A DNA stretch of 64,000 nucleotides from JAWPMT01 sp965242775 (GCA_965242775.1 CBDETI010000030.1:104440-168439); one strand, 5' to 3'; shown: positions 8,870 through 20,828, counted from the stretch's first letter. Translations and numbers: made by a program. The notes: generated by a model from the sequence alone, not told the origin.

Positions 8870-9326
8870 TTTATCTTAGGTAAGTTGGCAATGTGAATCT
8901 ATCTCCTTATCAGTCGAGTGGACTCAAAATTTCGATAAACTGCTGAAAATCCGCCTTGTTGATAAGGTAACTGCTGGTAAGTCGAATACGGAGGTATCTA
9001 ACACCCTATCATTTTAAAAGTCAAACACTACCAGCTACTACCGACCGACCTACCCAAGTACCTGAATAATGAGGCACGAAGATGAACTAAATTATTATTC
9101 TTTTGGAAAGCCTCACTGCCAGCCGCTCCCAGCTTACTCACTCACCCCCCTCGCGCATGGTTCAGCCTCAGGCCCCGCTAGCCTTCGCACATTGCTTGCC
9201 TGTGCTTCACCTTATGCTCTTGCCAAAACCCCAGAGCCTGTCTGAGGATAAACTACCTGTCACCCTGAGCCTGTCGAAGGGTGAGCCTGTCGAAGGGTGA
9301 GCCTGTCGAAGGGTGAGGGGTGCCCG
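8870..9326. other. Intergenic stretch without a gene
   Basis: Sequence between the PD40/OmpA gene and the degenerate 5S cluster. Short open frames here have no recognisable protein features and biased composition. The only structure I see is the 16-base tandem repeat at 9267-9314. The first ~150 bases probably hold the promoter of the PD40 gene, but I cannot point to a clear box. Confidence 0.6.
9267..9314 (+). repeat. Three tandem copies of a 16-base REP-type unit
   Basis: The unit GAGCCTGTCGAAGGGT occurs three times in a row, preceded by CACCCT. Each unit can form a CACCCT/AGGGTG stem with its left neighbour. The core CCTGAGCCTGTCGAAGGG is a dispersed repeat known from many bacterial genomes. 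It abuts the truncated end of the first degenerate 5S copy. Confidence 0.8.
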
Positions 9327-9330
9327 ACTA

Positions 9331-9418
9331 GGGGCTTAACTTGTGGAACGCCCCCGGTCTGTTCGGAATGGGAAGAGGGCGGACGGCCAGCCTGGACACC
9401 CTCACAGTAATCACCACC
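9331..9418 (-). pseudogene. Truncated, insertion-bearing 5S rRNA-like copy (5' half)
   Basis: Blocks of the genuine 5S gene (GGGGCTTAACTT, TCTGTTCGGAATGGGAAGAG, TGGACACCCTC, GTAATCACC) appear in the same order. They are separated by GC-rich insertions (GTGGAACGCCCCCGG and GGCGGACGGCCAGCC). The 3' half is missing and is replaced by the tandem REP repeat. It repeats 9598-9690 with an offset of 267 bases. Confidence 0.75.
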
Positions 9419-9433
9419 CCATCATCCAGGCAA

Positions 9434-9467
9434 TAAAAAAAGGGTATCATCTTTCGATAATACCCTT
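9434..9467 (-). terminator. Rho-independent terminator-like hairpin, copy 1
   Basis: Stem AAGGGTAT/ATACCCTT around CATCTTTCGATA, followed on the minus strand by a run of T (plus-strand A-run at 9434-9441). It lies just downstream of the degenerate 5S copy at 9493-9690. A nearly identical copy is at 9704-9737. Confidence 0.7.
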
Positions 9468-9492
9468 TGATAAAAAGCCGGGCCGCGTAGGC

Positions 9493-9690
9493 TGGCAACG
9501 ACTTACTGACTGCGCGTCCCGCTCCCACCTGCTACGGCAGCCGTAGTGGAACGAAACCATCAGCCTAGCCGGCCGCACACTGAAGGGTACCCGACTAGGG
9601 GCTTAACTTGTGGAACGCCCCCGGTCTGTTCGGAATGAGAAGAGGGCGGGGCGGCCAGCCTGGACACCCTCACAGTAATCACCACCCCCA
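9493..9690 (-). pseudogene. Full-span degenerate 5S rRNA-like copy with GC-rich insertions
   Basis: All conserved blocks of the real 5S at 9884-9991 occur in order: GGCAACGACTTACT, CTCCCACCTG, TACGGCAG, CCATCAGC, GGGGCTTAACTT, TCTGTTCGGAATG, TGGACACCCTC, GTAATCACC. Insertions of about 15-33 bases separate them, including one that makes the perfect hairpin CTACGGC-A-GCCGTAG. The total is ~198 bases against 108 for the real gene. Some insertions could pair with each other (CGCCC with GGGCG), extending 5S helices. It is probably non-functional. Confidence 0.75.
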
Positions 9691-9703
9691 TCATCCAGGC
9701 AAT

Positions 9704-9737
9704 AAAAAAAGGGTATCATCTTTCGATAATACCCTTG
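9704..9737 (-). terminator. Rho-independent terminator-like hairpin, copy 2
   Basis: The same stem-loop as at 9434-9467 (AGGGTATCATCTTTCGATAATACCCT) with a minus-strand T-run, part of the ~184-base duplicated unit. It follows the 3' remnant at 9760-9821. Confidence 0.68.
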
Positions 9738-9759
9738 ATAAAAAGCCGGGCCGTGTAGG

Positions 9760-9821
9760 CTGGCAACGACGCGCATGGCTAATGCGGCACGCGCAGTGTT
9801 ACTCTCCAGAGTAAGTCGTTG
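9760..9821 (-). pseudogene. 5S rRNA 3'-end remnant with inverted repeat
   Basis: CTGGCAACGAC, the 3' end of 5S on the minus strand, is followed by a 28-base GC-rich insertion whose ends carry GCGC. TTACTCT-CC-AGAGTAA-GTCGTTG comes next, so the 5S terminal sequence is present both direct and inverted, forming a nested palindrome. It abuts the terminator of the genuine 5S gene. Confidence 0.6.
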
Positions 9822-9842
9822 ATTCCAATGATGTTATAAAAC

Positions 9843-9871
9843 AAAAAACCCTTACCGATACTCGATAAGGG
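9843..9871 (-). terminator. rRNA operon terminator after 5S
   Basis: On the minus strand downstream of 5S: CCCTTATCGA-GTA-TCGGTAAGGG followed by TTTTTT. This is a ten-pair stem with one wobble and a T-run, and it is the expected intrinsic terminator of the operon. Confidence 0.85.
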
Positions 9872-9883
9872 TCTTATAATAAA

Positions 9884-9991
<108 letters not shown>

Positions 9992-10249
9992 TAAAATCTT
10001 AAATGCAAACTACTTTTGCATCTCTGGTAATATTCACCGGATTCACCACTTGAGGGTGGACACCCTCACCTACGCGGCCCGGCTGTAATCACCATAAAAT
10101 CTTTAAAGTACTAATACATAGTACGCTGTACTTAATACTTCATACTCTGTACTATTAATATAACATGTTGTCCAAGCAAAAGATCCTACCAAGAATGGTC
10201 GAACGAGTATATCATACCAGATTATAGTTATAATACTAAAATCCGGTCT
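9992..10249 (-). other. 23S-5S spacer
   Basis: Contains a duplicated 5S leader fragment (10050-10098) and AT-rich sequence rich in GTAC/AGTACT words around 10108-10160. No tRNA or other gene is visible. Confidence 0.7.
10050..10098 (-). pseudogene. Duplicated 5S 5'-end fragment with insertion
   Basis: GAGGGTGGACACCCTC and CTGTAATCACCATAAAATCTTTAAA match the 5' end and leader of the real 5S gene. They are split by the insertion ACCTACGCGGCCCGG. The same 14-mer occurs inverted at about 9478-9492 and, with one change, at 9746-9760, tying this fragment to the degenerate 5S cluster. Confidence 0.7.
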
Positions 10250-13115
<2,866 letters not shown>

Positions 13116-13387
13116 AAAGTAGTCGCCTGACCTGCATAGAGTCAGACTCGTAACGATATACTCGCTCCTTTCATCCAATCAACAACCTGACTAGCAGATC
13201 GTATCTTAAATGAATACCTAGCCAGCGCTTTATACGCCCGCCAGATTTAAAATATTCTCAGTGAATCTTTTACTTGTTACTAACAACATGTCAATGAACT
13301 CTTCCTCCGGTCTTTTAGCAATCAATTAATACGCAATGGCTCATCGCTGTATCCAATCTCATGCATCCGGATTAGACCTCCCTTAAG

Positions 13388-13410
13388 TACTTAGTAAAAC
13401 CTACTAAGTA
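13388..13410. repeat. Perfect inverted repeat in the rRNA spacer
   Basis: TACTTAGTA-AAACC-TACTAAGTA: a nine-base perfect stem with a five-base loop, amid further AGTACT words at about 13414 and 13428. It could be part of a processing stem for 23S maturation or a decayed repeat. No T-run follows. Confidence 0.7.
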
Positions 13411-13497
13411 GTAAGTACTGGCTATTAAGTACTAAAACTTAATAACTAAAAGGTTTTCAATAAATCAAAACCAACCCTTCCGGTTGATCTCTCAATC

Positions 13498-13522
13498 CCC
13501 GCCTTCACTAAAGTTTCGGCGG
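13498..13522 (-). repeat. REP-like structured hairpin, copy 3
   Basis: Reading on the minus strand: CCGCC GAAACTTTAGTGAA GGCGGG, the same design as at 5394 with the inner GC/GC pair replaced by AC/GT. It ends seven bases from the 3' end of tRNA-Ala(TGC). Confidence 0.7.
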
Positions 13523-13529
13523 ATAATAG

Positions 13530-13603
13530 TGGAGGATATCGGAGTCGAACCGATGACCTCCTGCGTGCAAGGCAGGCGCTCTAGCCAGCTGAGCTAATCC
13601 CCC
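13530..13603 (-). tRNA. tRNA-Ala (anticodon TGC)
   Basis: A 74-base cloverleaf. Acceptor GGGGGAT/ATCCTCC carries the G3:U70 Ala identity pair. The anticodon stem CCTGC/GCAGG holds loop CTTGCAC (anticodon TGC), and the T loop is TTCGACT. It is located in the 16S-23S spacer as usual. It is flanked on both sides by REP-like hairpins, three and seven bases away. Confidence 0.96.
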
Positions 13604-13606
13604 TTC

Positions 13607-13634
13607 GTCCACCGTAGCTTTTGCGAAGGTGGAC
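13607..13634. repeat. REP-like structured hairpin, copy 4
   Basis: GTCCACC-GTAGCTTTTGCGAA-GGTGGAC: a seven-pair outer stem whose bases differ from copy 1 (ACCCGCC/GGCGGGT) on both strands while pairing and loop are kept. It lies three bases from the 5' end of tRNA-Ala(TGC) in the Ile-Ala spacer. Diverged fragments of the family (CACCGAAGGATCCGAAGTG, ATCGAGCTTCGGCG) follow up to 13730. Confidence 0.72.
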
Positions 13635-13733
13635 TTTAATACCGACCCTCAGCTCTCGCAAGGTGCACTTCTTCACCGAAGGATCCGAAGTGACTAGCAC
13701 TCCTTCGCTCTTATCGAGCTTCGGCGCACAAAG

Positions 13734-13807
13734 TAGTCTCGGGCAGACTCGAACTGCCGACCTCTACATTATCAGTGTAGCGCTCTAACCACCTGAGCTA
13801 CGAGACT
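13734..13807 (-). tRNA. tRNA-Ile (anticodon GAT)
   Basis: A 74-base cloverleaf. Acceptor AGTCTCG/CGAGACT, anticodon stem CTACA/TGTAG with loop CTGATAA (anticodon GAT), T loop TTCGAGT, discriminator A. It is the first spacer tRNA after 16S in the canonical 16S-Ile-Ala-23S order. Confidence 0.96.
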
Positions 13808-14018
13808 ATACTAATAATCTCACTACCCCTTAAGGTCGGTTCTCTCTTTTTAATTAGTATAGAGTACTATGTATTTAGTACTAAGGATAAAGTACTAAAC
13901 GCTAGCTCTACACTAACATCCTCATCATTTCAATAAAATCTTAGAGCCTTAGACTTCCTCTAAAACCCTCGAACAAATGTTTGGTAACAAACAACTCCCG
14001 CGAAACAAGTCTTCTCCA

Positions 14019-15539
<1,521 letters not shown>

Positions 15540-15905
15540 TTATTACTTAAATGTTTGTTTGAATCCTCGCTTCACTTTTTACCAATTGACTTCTTACTCT
15601 ATGACATAATCATAGCACAAGAATCTCAGGTGGAGTCATTTGCTACCTTGTAAACATCCGTTCAAAGAACTTCCTATCTCGCTTTTTCGCCCCCTAAATC
15701 AACCAGCCCTTTTACTATTCGTCAGTGAACTGATCCTCTCCAGGAAACCAAGATATAGTGAGTTTTAACCTACCGCCAAAACCCGCACTTTTACCACTCT
15801 AACTCTCCCCTTTCATTACCCTCTCCGTCAAAGCGGATGCAAAGATAACTCAACAAAAAATTAAGAAACAAGCCCCTCTGAAAAGTTTTTTAAGATTTTT
15901 TTAAT
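15540..15905 (-). other. 16S leader region
   Basis: The leader of the rRNA operon and the gap to the DUF2480 gene. No gene is seen. The operon promoter is annotated at 15840-15871, about 300 bases before 16S. Confidence 0.7.
15840..15871 (-). promoter_or_regulatory. rRNA operon promoter, Bacteroidota type
   Basis: On the minus strand TTG (15869-15871) is followed after 21 bases by TATCTTTG (15840-15847), an exact match to the -7 consensus TAnnTTTG used by the Bacteroidota primary sigma factor. It sits about 300 bases upstream of 16S, and the sequence between the elements is AT-rich. Confidence 0.7.
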
Positions 15906-16421
15906 CTAGCCTTTTTGCTTGGCTTTTTTATGAATTGGGACTGTACTACAGGGCTCTCCATACATCAAACTAGTCACCTGGTTTACAAGTACTTTCGTAA
16001 CCTCTGTATAGGCATAGTCTCTAAATTCCAGGTTGCCGCAGCCCTTGATGACCACTTTCTTATTTTGAAAATCTTCTTTGTCTATATCCTGAATTGCCAT
16101 ATCGATCTTCATTCGTTCGATCTCGCTTTTGTCGCCATACCGGAAACTCTTAACCACTGGCATCAATTTGGACCCGAGGAGCATATATGCCCAGGTAGGT
16201 ATGATGACATCTACAGAACAGCCAATCACCACGTATTTATCGCGATAAATTTCCCATTCCATTGTCTTCAGGGTCGCACGAAAATCCTTTTCTCGTAAAA
16301 TCATTTCCTGATAGAGAAATGGTTTGAGGTCCAAATACTCTATCTGGACTTGATCTATATAGTCATCTAAGTCGATGGTTTGAAGCGTACTCTGAGCTAC
16401 TCGATTAACTATCTCGTCCAT
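15906..16421 (-). CDS. DUF2480 family protein
   Basis: A 171-residue soluble protein matching DUF2480 of Bacteroidota: opening EIVNRVAQS.LQTIDLDDY, then ILREKDFR, DKYVVIGCSVDVIIPTWAYMLL, KKVVIKGCGN and the ending MYGEPCSTVPIHKKAK. In many relatives the gene lies near SUF iron-sulfur cluster genes, and the conserved cysteines (GC.VD, KGCGN, EPCSTVP) suggest metal or cluster handling, but the function is unproven. It is 12 bases downstream of tsaB and probably in the same transcript. Confidence 0.85.
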   Translation of the reverse strand: MDEIVNRVAQSTLQTIDLDDYIDQVQIEYLDLKPFLYQEMILREKDFRATLKTMEWEIYRDKYVVIGCSVDVIIPTWAYMLLGSKLMPVVKSFRYGDKSEIERMKIDMAIQDIDKEDFQNKKVVIKGCGNLEFRDYAYTEVTKVLVNQVTSLMYGEPCSTVPIHKKAKQKG

Positions 16422-16433
16422 GGCACTTTTTCT

Positions 16434-17162
16434 TTAAGACAATAATTTATTTGACGGCTTTTTAGTTTGAAATTCCTTCAAATAATTGGGTTCATAGGAT
16501 GCCAAGTCCTCAAATTGCCCTAATTCATATTTTCTCCAGGCTATCTGACCCATGTGTTTTGCTTGGGGTATCTCCTGATCGGCTATGATAAGATCTGCAT
16601 GCTCAATAAAGCCTCGACATTTTGCAGCGCCATTGCCTATTAAAATAATTGGTTGCATTTCGAACTTACCGAATGAATCAGGTTCCAAGATTCGCGGTTG
16701 GGTGTGCCAAATTAATTCCCCATTGACCTTGACCAGCTTGGTATACACTTCCATGCGTCTTGCATCGATCATGGGACACAGTAAGGCGCCAGGTGGTGCC
16801 CAGCTTTGACCAGCATGTACGAGGGTATCGAGACTCTCAACCTGTATCAGGGGTACATCGAGGGCAAAACAGAGGCCCTTTCCGGTTGACAGGCCAATTC
16901 GTAAACCTGTATATGATCCCGGACCAGATGACACAGCAACGGCCTTCAGGGCACTTTGCTGGTATCCACAGTGTCCGATCAGCTCGTCAATAATACCTGG
17001 CAGCAGGCTAGAGTGCGACTTGTCCAGGAAGAAATTATATTCTGAAAGCACTTTCTCGTGATCGTGCAGCGCCACGGAACACGCTGGTGTAGATGTTTCG
17101 ATAGACAGAATGAGGTGTGCTTCAGCTGGTAACTTCTCCTGTTTTGGTTTTGGCATATGCAA
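16434..17162 (-). CDS. tsaB: tRNA threonylcarbamoyladenosine biosynthesis protein TsaB
   Basis: A 242-residue protein of the ASKHA fold: ILSIETSTPACSVAL at about 18-32, then KSHSSLLPGIIDELI and VSSGPGSYTGLRIGLSTGKGL, the TsaB signature. TsaB is the non-catalytic scaffold that pairs with TsaD to make t6A37 in tRNAs decoding ANN codons. The N-terminal ~16 residues are polar and not conserved in the family, so the true start might be slightly internal, at 17156 (second Met). It is followed by DUF2480. Confidence 0.9.
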   Translation of the reverse strand: MHMPKPKQEKLPAEAHLILSIETSTPACSVALHDHEKVLSEYNFFLDKSHSSLLPGIIDELIGHCGYQQSALKAVAVSSGPGSYTGLRIGLSTGKGLCFALDVPLIQVESLDTLVHAGQSWAPPGALLCPMIDARRMEVYTKLVKVNGELIWHTQPRILEPDSFGKFEMQPIILIGNGAAKCRGFIEHADLIIADQEIPQAKHMGQIAWRKYELGQFEDLASYEPNYLKEFQTKKPSNKLLS

Positions 17163-17471
17163 AATTATAGTAATTGCTCGTGGGGTATTCCAGCGGTGAA
17201 TTTATTTGTTGCGAGGGGGCTTTACCCGCCCCTGGATCCCCTCCCAGGAGGGGACTCTCTTAGTTTAAAGGTCATTCCAAGGGGGACTCTCTTAGTTTAA
17301 AGATCATTCCAGGAGGGGACTTTAACTATTTCACCTTCCTCCTATGAGGGGATTTTCTAATGATCATGTTCTGGGGACTTCTTTGGCAAAATAGACCCGA
17401 CTGTGAGCAGTGCGGGGGTATGCCGCGGAAGGCGGGAATATCTTTAGCTAGTGGCACCGATCTGTTCTCTC
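17163..17471. other. Intergenic stretch with short direct repeats
   Basis: A 309-base gap between the S41 protease end and tsaB. No gene is visible. It contains a palindrome at 17237-17254 and two near-identical copies of GGGACTCTCTTAGTTTAAAG.TCATTCCA at about 17251 and 17284, with a third partial GAGGGGAC copy. The repeats resemble decayed intergenic elements. Confidence 0.65.
17237..17320. repeat. Direct repeats with palindromic GGAGGGGA ends
   Basis: TCCCCTCC-CA-GGAGGGGA is an eight-pair perfect hairpin. GGGGACTCTCTTAGTTTAAA(G) then occurs twice, about 33 bases apart, each followed by a TCATTCCA variant; a third GGAGGGGACT follows at 17311. Confidence 0.7.
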
Positions 17472-19121
17472 CTATTGAGCCTGCAGGAGTTTTTCGTATT
17501 TTGATTTATCGTTGAGCAGATCAACTGCGGCCAGTATATCTCTGTCCTTCTCAAAAGTGGATTCAATGATGCCTTTTTGCAGGTAGTACCTGCTAGCTAT
17601 TTCCTGTTCCAACAACGCTTTTATTTCTTTCCTGAAAGTTTTGAGGTCCTGTTCTTTGTTGTGCAGAGTAGCCTTGCGAAGGTTTTCGATTTGGGCCTTT
17701 ATTTCGTCATAATATTGCTCGTCTTTGGCATTCTCGATGAGGGCATTGATGGAGCGCTCCACTTTGGTGGTGTAATCATATTCTTTGTTTTCCAACCATT
17801 TAATGAAATCGTTGTATTCACGATCGGAAATCCTGAATTCCTGAGCGCTTCCAATATCGGCTCTATTGTGCACGTATTCGGTGGTGTAATTGAAGATCAG
17901 GTCATTGCGAAGGAGGCTCCGAGTGATCGGTGCCAGCGTGCTGCGATCGATGTTTACGTCGGGATCGAGGCCTCCACCATCGTAAACTGTGCGGCCTTTG
18001 AAGGTCTTGAAGGCAACTTTCAGTGAATCCGGAATCTTGCCAACGCTACCATCGGGGTTGCGGTTGCTATAGTCAATCGCCTGAATACACCGGCCACTGG
18101 GGGTGTAGTATTTTGCCGTAGTGACTTTCAATTGTGAATTGTAGGCGAGTGGCCTGGTTTGTTGCACAAGACCCTTGCCAAAGGTCTTGCGGCCTACCAA
18201 TACGCCCCTGTCATAGTCCTGGACAACTCCAGCCACAATCTCGGAGGCGGAGGCACTTCCATTGTCAACCAGCACAGCCAGTGGAATTTCTGTGTCGATG
18301 GAATTGTTGAGAGCATGATATGTTTTTGTCCAGGCGGAGAGCTTGCCTCGGGTACTCACTACCTCGGAACCTTTAGGAACGAAGACATTGGAGACATTGA
18401 TTGCTTCTTCTAAAAGGCCACCGGGATTGCCGCGGAGATCAAGAATGACTTTCTCGGCTCCTTGAGATTTGAGGTCTTTCAGCGCCATGGCCACCTCGGC
18501 TCCCGCTTTGGTCGTGAAATCGGTAAGTCTGATATAGCCTACATCGCGGTTGACCATACCGGAGAATGGCACATTGTTGATTGTAATTTTTTCACGTTTG
18601 AGTTTTACTTCAAAAGTCTCGTCCTGACCATAACGTTTGATGGACATGGTGATTTCTGAATCGGATTGCCCTTTTAGTAGTTTCTGAATTTGATCGGCGG
18701 GCTTATCTGTGATGGTGGTACCATTAATCGCCAGCACCTGATCTCCTATTTTCAGTCCTGCCCGATGGGCGGCAAAGCCTTCATAGGGCATTACCACGGT
18801 ACTGACGCCATTCTTTTTATCTACCAACGCGCCGATACCTCCGTACTCACCTGTAGTGACTGTCAGGTAATCTTCAATATCGTCTTCGCCAATATAGGTG
18901 GTATAAGGATCCAGCTTATTTAGCATGGACTCTATGCCGGTCTTCATGAGGGTATTGGGATTAACCTCATCTACGTAATAGGCATTGACTTCTTTGAAAA
19001 GGGTAGCGAAGATGTCGAGGTTTTTGACGATCTGAAAGTAGCGGTCGTTGTTAGGGGCGAAGGCCGAAAGAAGGATAACAACTGCTAGGACTGGGAGAAA
19101 TATTCGTCTGGTTTTCTTCAT
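17472..19121 (-). CDS. S41 family C-terminal processing protease
   Basis: A 549-residue CtpA-like protease. It has an N-terminal signal or anchor segment (about 7-22), a conserved N-terminal helix region, and a PDZ domain (about 85-170, GLKIGDQVLAINGT). The S41 catalytic domain follows, with the Ser-Lys dyad Ser291 (SASASEI) and Lys316 (TFGKGLVQ), Gln320, and the DLRGNPGG loop. A C-terminal helical extension (about 440-549) is typical of Bacteroidota homologues. It cleaves C-terminal tails of periplasmic substrates. It lies 51 bases after rnpA on the same strand. Confidence 0.92.
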   Translation of the reverse strand: MKKTRRIFLPVLAVVILLSAFAPNNDRYFQIVKNLDIFATLFKEVNAYYVDEVNPNTLMKTGIESMLNKLDPYTTYIGEDDIEDYLTVTTGEYGGIGALVDKKNGVSTVVMPYEGFAAHRAGLKIGDQVLAINGTTITDKPADQIQKLLKGQSDSEITMSIKRYGQDETFEVKLKREKITINNVPFSGMVNRDVGYIRLTDFTTKAGAEVAMALKDLKSQGAEKVILDLRGNPGGLLEEAINVSNVFVPKGSEVVSTRGKLSAWTKTYHALNNSIDTEIPLAVLVDNGSASASEIVAGVVQDYDRGVLVGRKTFGKGLVQQTRPLAYNSQLKVTTAKYYTPSGRCIQAIDYSNRNPDGSVGKIPDSLKVAFKTFKGRTVYDGGGLDPDVNIDRSTLAPITRSLLRNDLIFNYTTEYVHNRADIGSAQEFRISDREYNDFIKWLENKEYDYTTKVERSINALIENAKDEQYYDEIKAQIENLRKATLHNKEQDLKTFRKEIKALLEQEIASRYYLQKGIIESTFEKDRDILAAVDLLNDKSKYEKLLQAQ

Positions 19122-19172
19122 GGAATGATTCTTTTCAAACGGGTTATCGAGATTATAACTGTTTCGATCGGA

Positions 19173-19568
19173 TTAACCCTTGCCACCTTTCGCGGATTCT
19201 TTGACTAAACGATGGAGTAAGGTAATTAGTTTTTCCTGAAGCTGGTCATAGGGCAGTAGCTCTTTGGATTGGTAAAGCAGCCCTATATCCAAGGAACTGG
19301 CGGCGGAGGTTAGAATGGACTTATTGAGTCGATAGGCCTCGCGAGTGCGTCTTTTGATTTTGTTCCTATCGACCGCTTTTTTATGATGCTTTTTGGGAAC
19401 TGCAAAAAGCACACGGTGCAAGTCGCGGCTTTCGGTTGTGCACTTATATTTTACCAGGAATGGAAACAAATAGAAAGAGGAACTTTTTTTAAAAAGCTCC
19501 TCAATCGATTTCTTGCTTTTAAGTCTCTCCTCTCGCGGGAGGGACTGATTTTTTTTGGGCTCTGACAT
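19173..19568 (-). CDS. rnpA: Ribonuclease P protein component
   Basis: A 131-residue basic protein. The RNR motif region RNKIKRRTREAYRLNK and the N-terminal LKSKKSIEELFKK are diagnostic for RnpA, which helps the RNase P RNA trim tRNA 5' leaders. The body is longer than the E. coli protein, as usual in this phylum. It starts 11 bases after the rpmH stop, the universally conserved rpmH-rnpA pair. Confidence 0.93.
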   Translation of the reverse strand: MSEPKKNQSLPREERLKSKKSIEELFKKSSSFYLFPFLVKYKCTTESRDLHRVLFAVPKKHHKKAVDRNKIKRRTREAYRLNKSILTSAASSLDIGLLYQSKELLPYDQLQEKLITLLHRLVKESAKGGKG

Positions 19569-19579
19569 GGCCCCAATGC

Positions 19580-19738
19580 TTATTTCTTGTGCCTTCTTTC
19601 GCTAGAAACACTTAGTTTCTTCCGCCCTTTGGCTCTTCTACGGGCAAGAACGCCTCTCCCGCCTACACTCTCCATTTTTGATCTGAAGCCGTGTTTGTTT
19701 CTTCTTTTTCTCTGGGATGGCTGAAAAGTCCTTTTCAT
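19580..19738 (-). CDS. rpmH: 50S ribosomal protein L34
   Basis: A 52-residue protein beginning MKRTFQPSQRKRRNKHGFRS, followed by KMESVGGRGVLARRRAKGRK, a full match to the L34 signature. It is small and very basic, and lies directly upstream of rnpA as in most bacteria. The C-terminal tail (KKLSVSSERRHKK) is a little longer than in E. coli. Confidence 0.96.
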   Translation of the reverse strand: MKRTFQPSQRKRRNKHGFRSKMESVGGRGVLARRRAKGRKKLSVSSERRHKK

Positions 19739-19832
19739 TCTTTCACTGTTTTAGAAACGGAGGGCAAAAGTATACACTTAAATTGAAAATTCAGAATACG
19801 CAATCGAAAAATAAATACTGAGCCCGAAGGTT

Positions 19833-20828
19833 TTATTGACCAAGATGGTTGAGTATGTCTTGCAGCTGATGATACTCCAGGCGCGGACCATACTGTGCGA
19901 CCACCCGGGAGGAAGCTAAACTGGCTAATTTGCCTGCTTGCGCATAACTATGGCCATGTGTGATTGCATACAGAAATGCTCCTGAGAACATATCACCAGC
20001 ACCGGTAGTGTCTACTGCATCCACTTTATAGGGTTCAATATCAATAAATGTATCGCCATCCCAAATCATGGCGCCATTGGCTCCCTGGGTAATAGCAAAA
20101 TGCCTGGCTACTTTTTTTAGCTCTTCCCTTGCTTCTGCCAGGTCCTCTTTTCCTGTGTAAAGCCGGGCTTCTTCCTCGTTGCAGAAAAGCAGGTCCACAC
20201 CATCTCCTACCACGTCGATCATCGCTTCTCCGAAGTACTTCACCATTGCAGGGTCTGAGAAGGTGATACTTGTTTTGACTCCACTGTCCTTGGCAATCTG
20301 CTTTGCCTTCTTCATAGCTTGCTGACCGGACTCACTAGAGATAAGGTATCCTTCGATAAAGAGATATTCTGACGCTTTTAGCGCCTGCGGGCGCAGCTCC
20401 TCGACGGAAAAATTAGTGGTTATACCCAAAAAGGTGTTCATCGTCCTGTCGGCATTCGGGGAGATCATCACCAGGCACTTGCCGGTAACACCATCCTCCA
20501 GGTTGTTGTCGAACAGATTACTACCAATGCCATTGTCTGTAAGATCTTTCATAAAGAACTTGCCATCATCATCATTGGCCACTTTGCAGGAATAGAAAGC
20601 GCGACCTCCTAGCTGGGTGAGTGCCACAATGGAGTTTGCCGCTGAGCCACCACCTTGCTTTTTTGCGATCAAATTGCCGGCAGCGGCCAGTAGTCGTCGC
20701 TGGTCTTCTACATCGACGAGGGTGGTTAGCCCTCTTTCAACATTGTTGTCTACCAAAAATTGGTCGTCAATTTTTATTTCATAGTCCACCACGGCGTTGC
20801 CAATGGAGTAAACGTTGTAATCTTTCAT
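19833..20828 (-). CDS. PfkB family sugar/adenosine kinase
   Basis: A 331-residue ribokinase-fold enzyme: N-terminal YSIGNAVVDYEI, the substrate-binding GGSAANSIVALTQLGG and, near the end, VDTTGAGDMFSGA (GAGD about 276-279, catalytic Asp279). The length and the motif NPNADRTM-like segment (SPNADRTMNTFLG) fit the adenosine-kinase-like clade common in Bacteroidota. The substrate could be adenosine or a sugar. The next upstream gene on the strand is the GDPD lipoprotein, 92 bases away, with a perfect palindrome in the gap. Confidence 0.85.
   Translation of the reverse strand: MKDYNVYSIGNAVVDYEIKIDDQFLVDNNVERGLTTLVDVEDQRRLLAAAGNLIAKKQGGGSAANSIVALTQLGGRAFYSCKVANDDDGKFFMKDLTDNGIGSNLFDNNLEDGVTGKCLVMISPNADRTMNTFLGITTNFSVEELRPQALKASEYLFIEGYLISSESGQQAMKKAKQIAKDSGVKTSITFSDPAMVKYFGEAMIDVVGDGVDLLFCNEEEARLYTGKEDLAEAREELKKVARHFAITQGANGAMIWDGDTFIDIEPYKVDAVDTTGAGDMFSGAFLYAITHGHSYAQAGKLASLASSRVVAQYGPRLEYHQLQDILNHLGQ

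Larger units (their letters stand above)
13116..13529 (-). other. 23S / tRNA-Ala internal spacer
   Basis: A 414-base spacer of the rRNA operon with no gene. It holds a perfect nine-pair hairpin (13388-13410), several AGTACT words, and a REP-like element at 13498-13522. Confidence 0.75.

Noticed and set aside
9260..9320. CRISPR array
   Set aside because: The tandem 16-base units have no spacers and no cas genes are present; nothing else in the window is repeat-spacer in form.
9103..9814. Short open frames across the repeat and degenerate 5S region
   Set aside because: Their sequence is explained by the repeats and 5S-like blocks; two are near-identical because of the duplication, and none has protein-like features.
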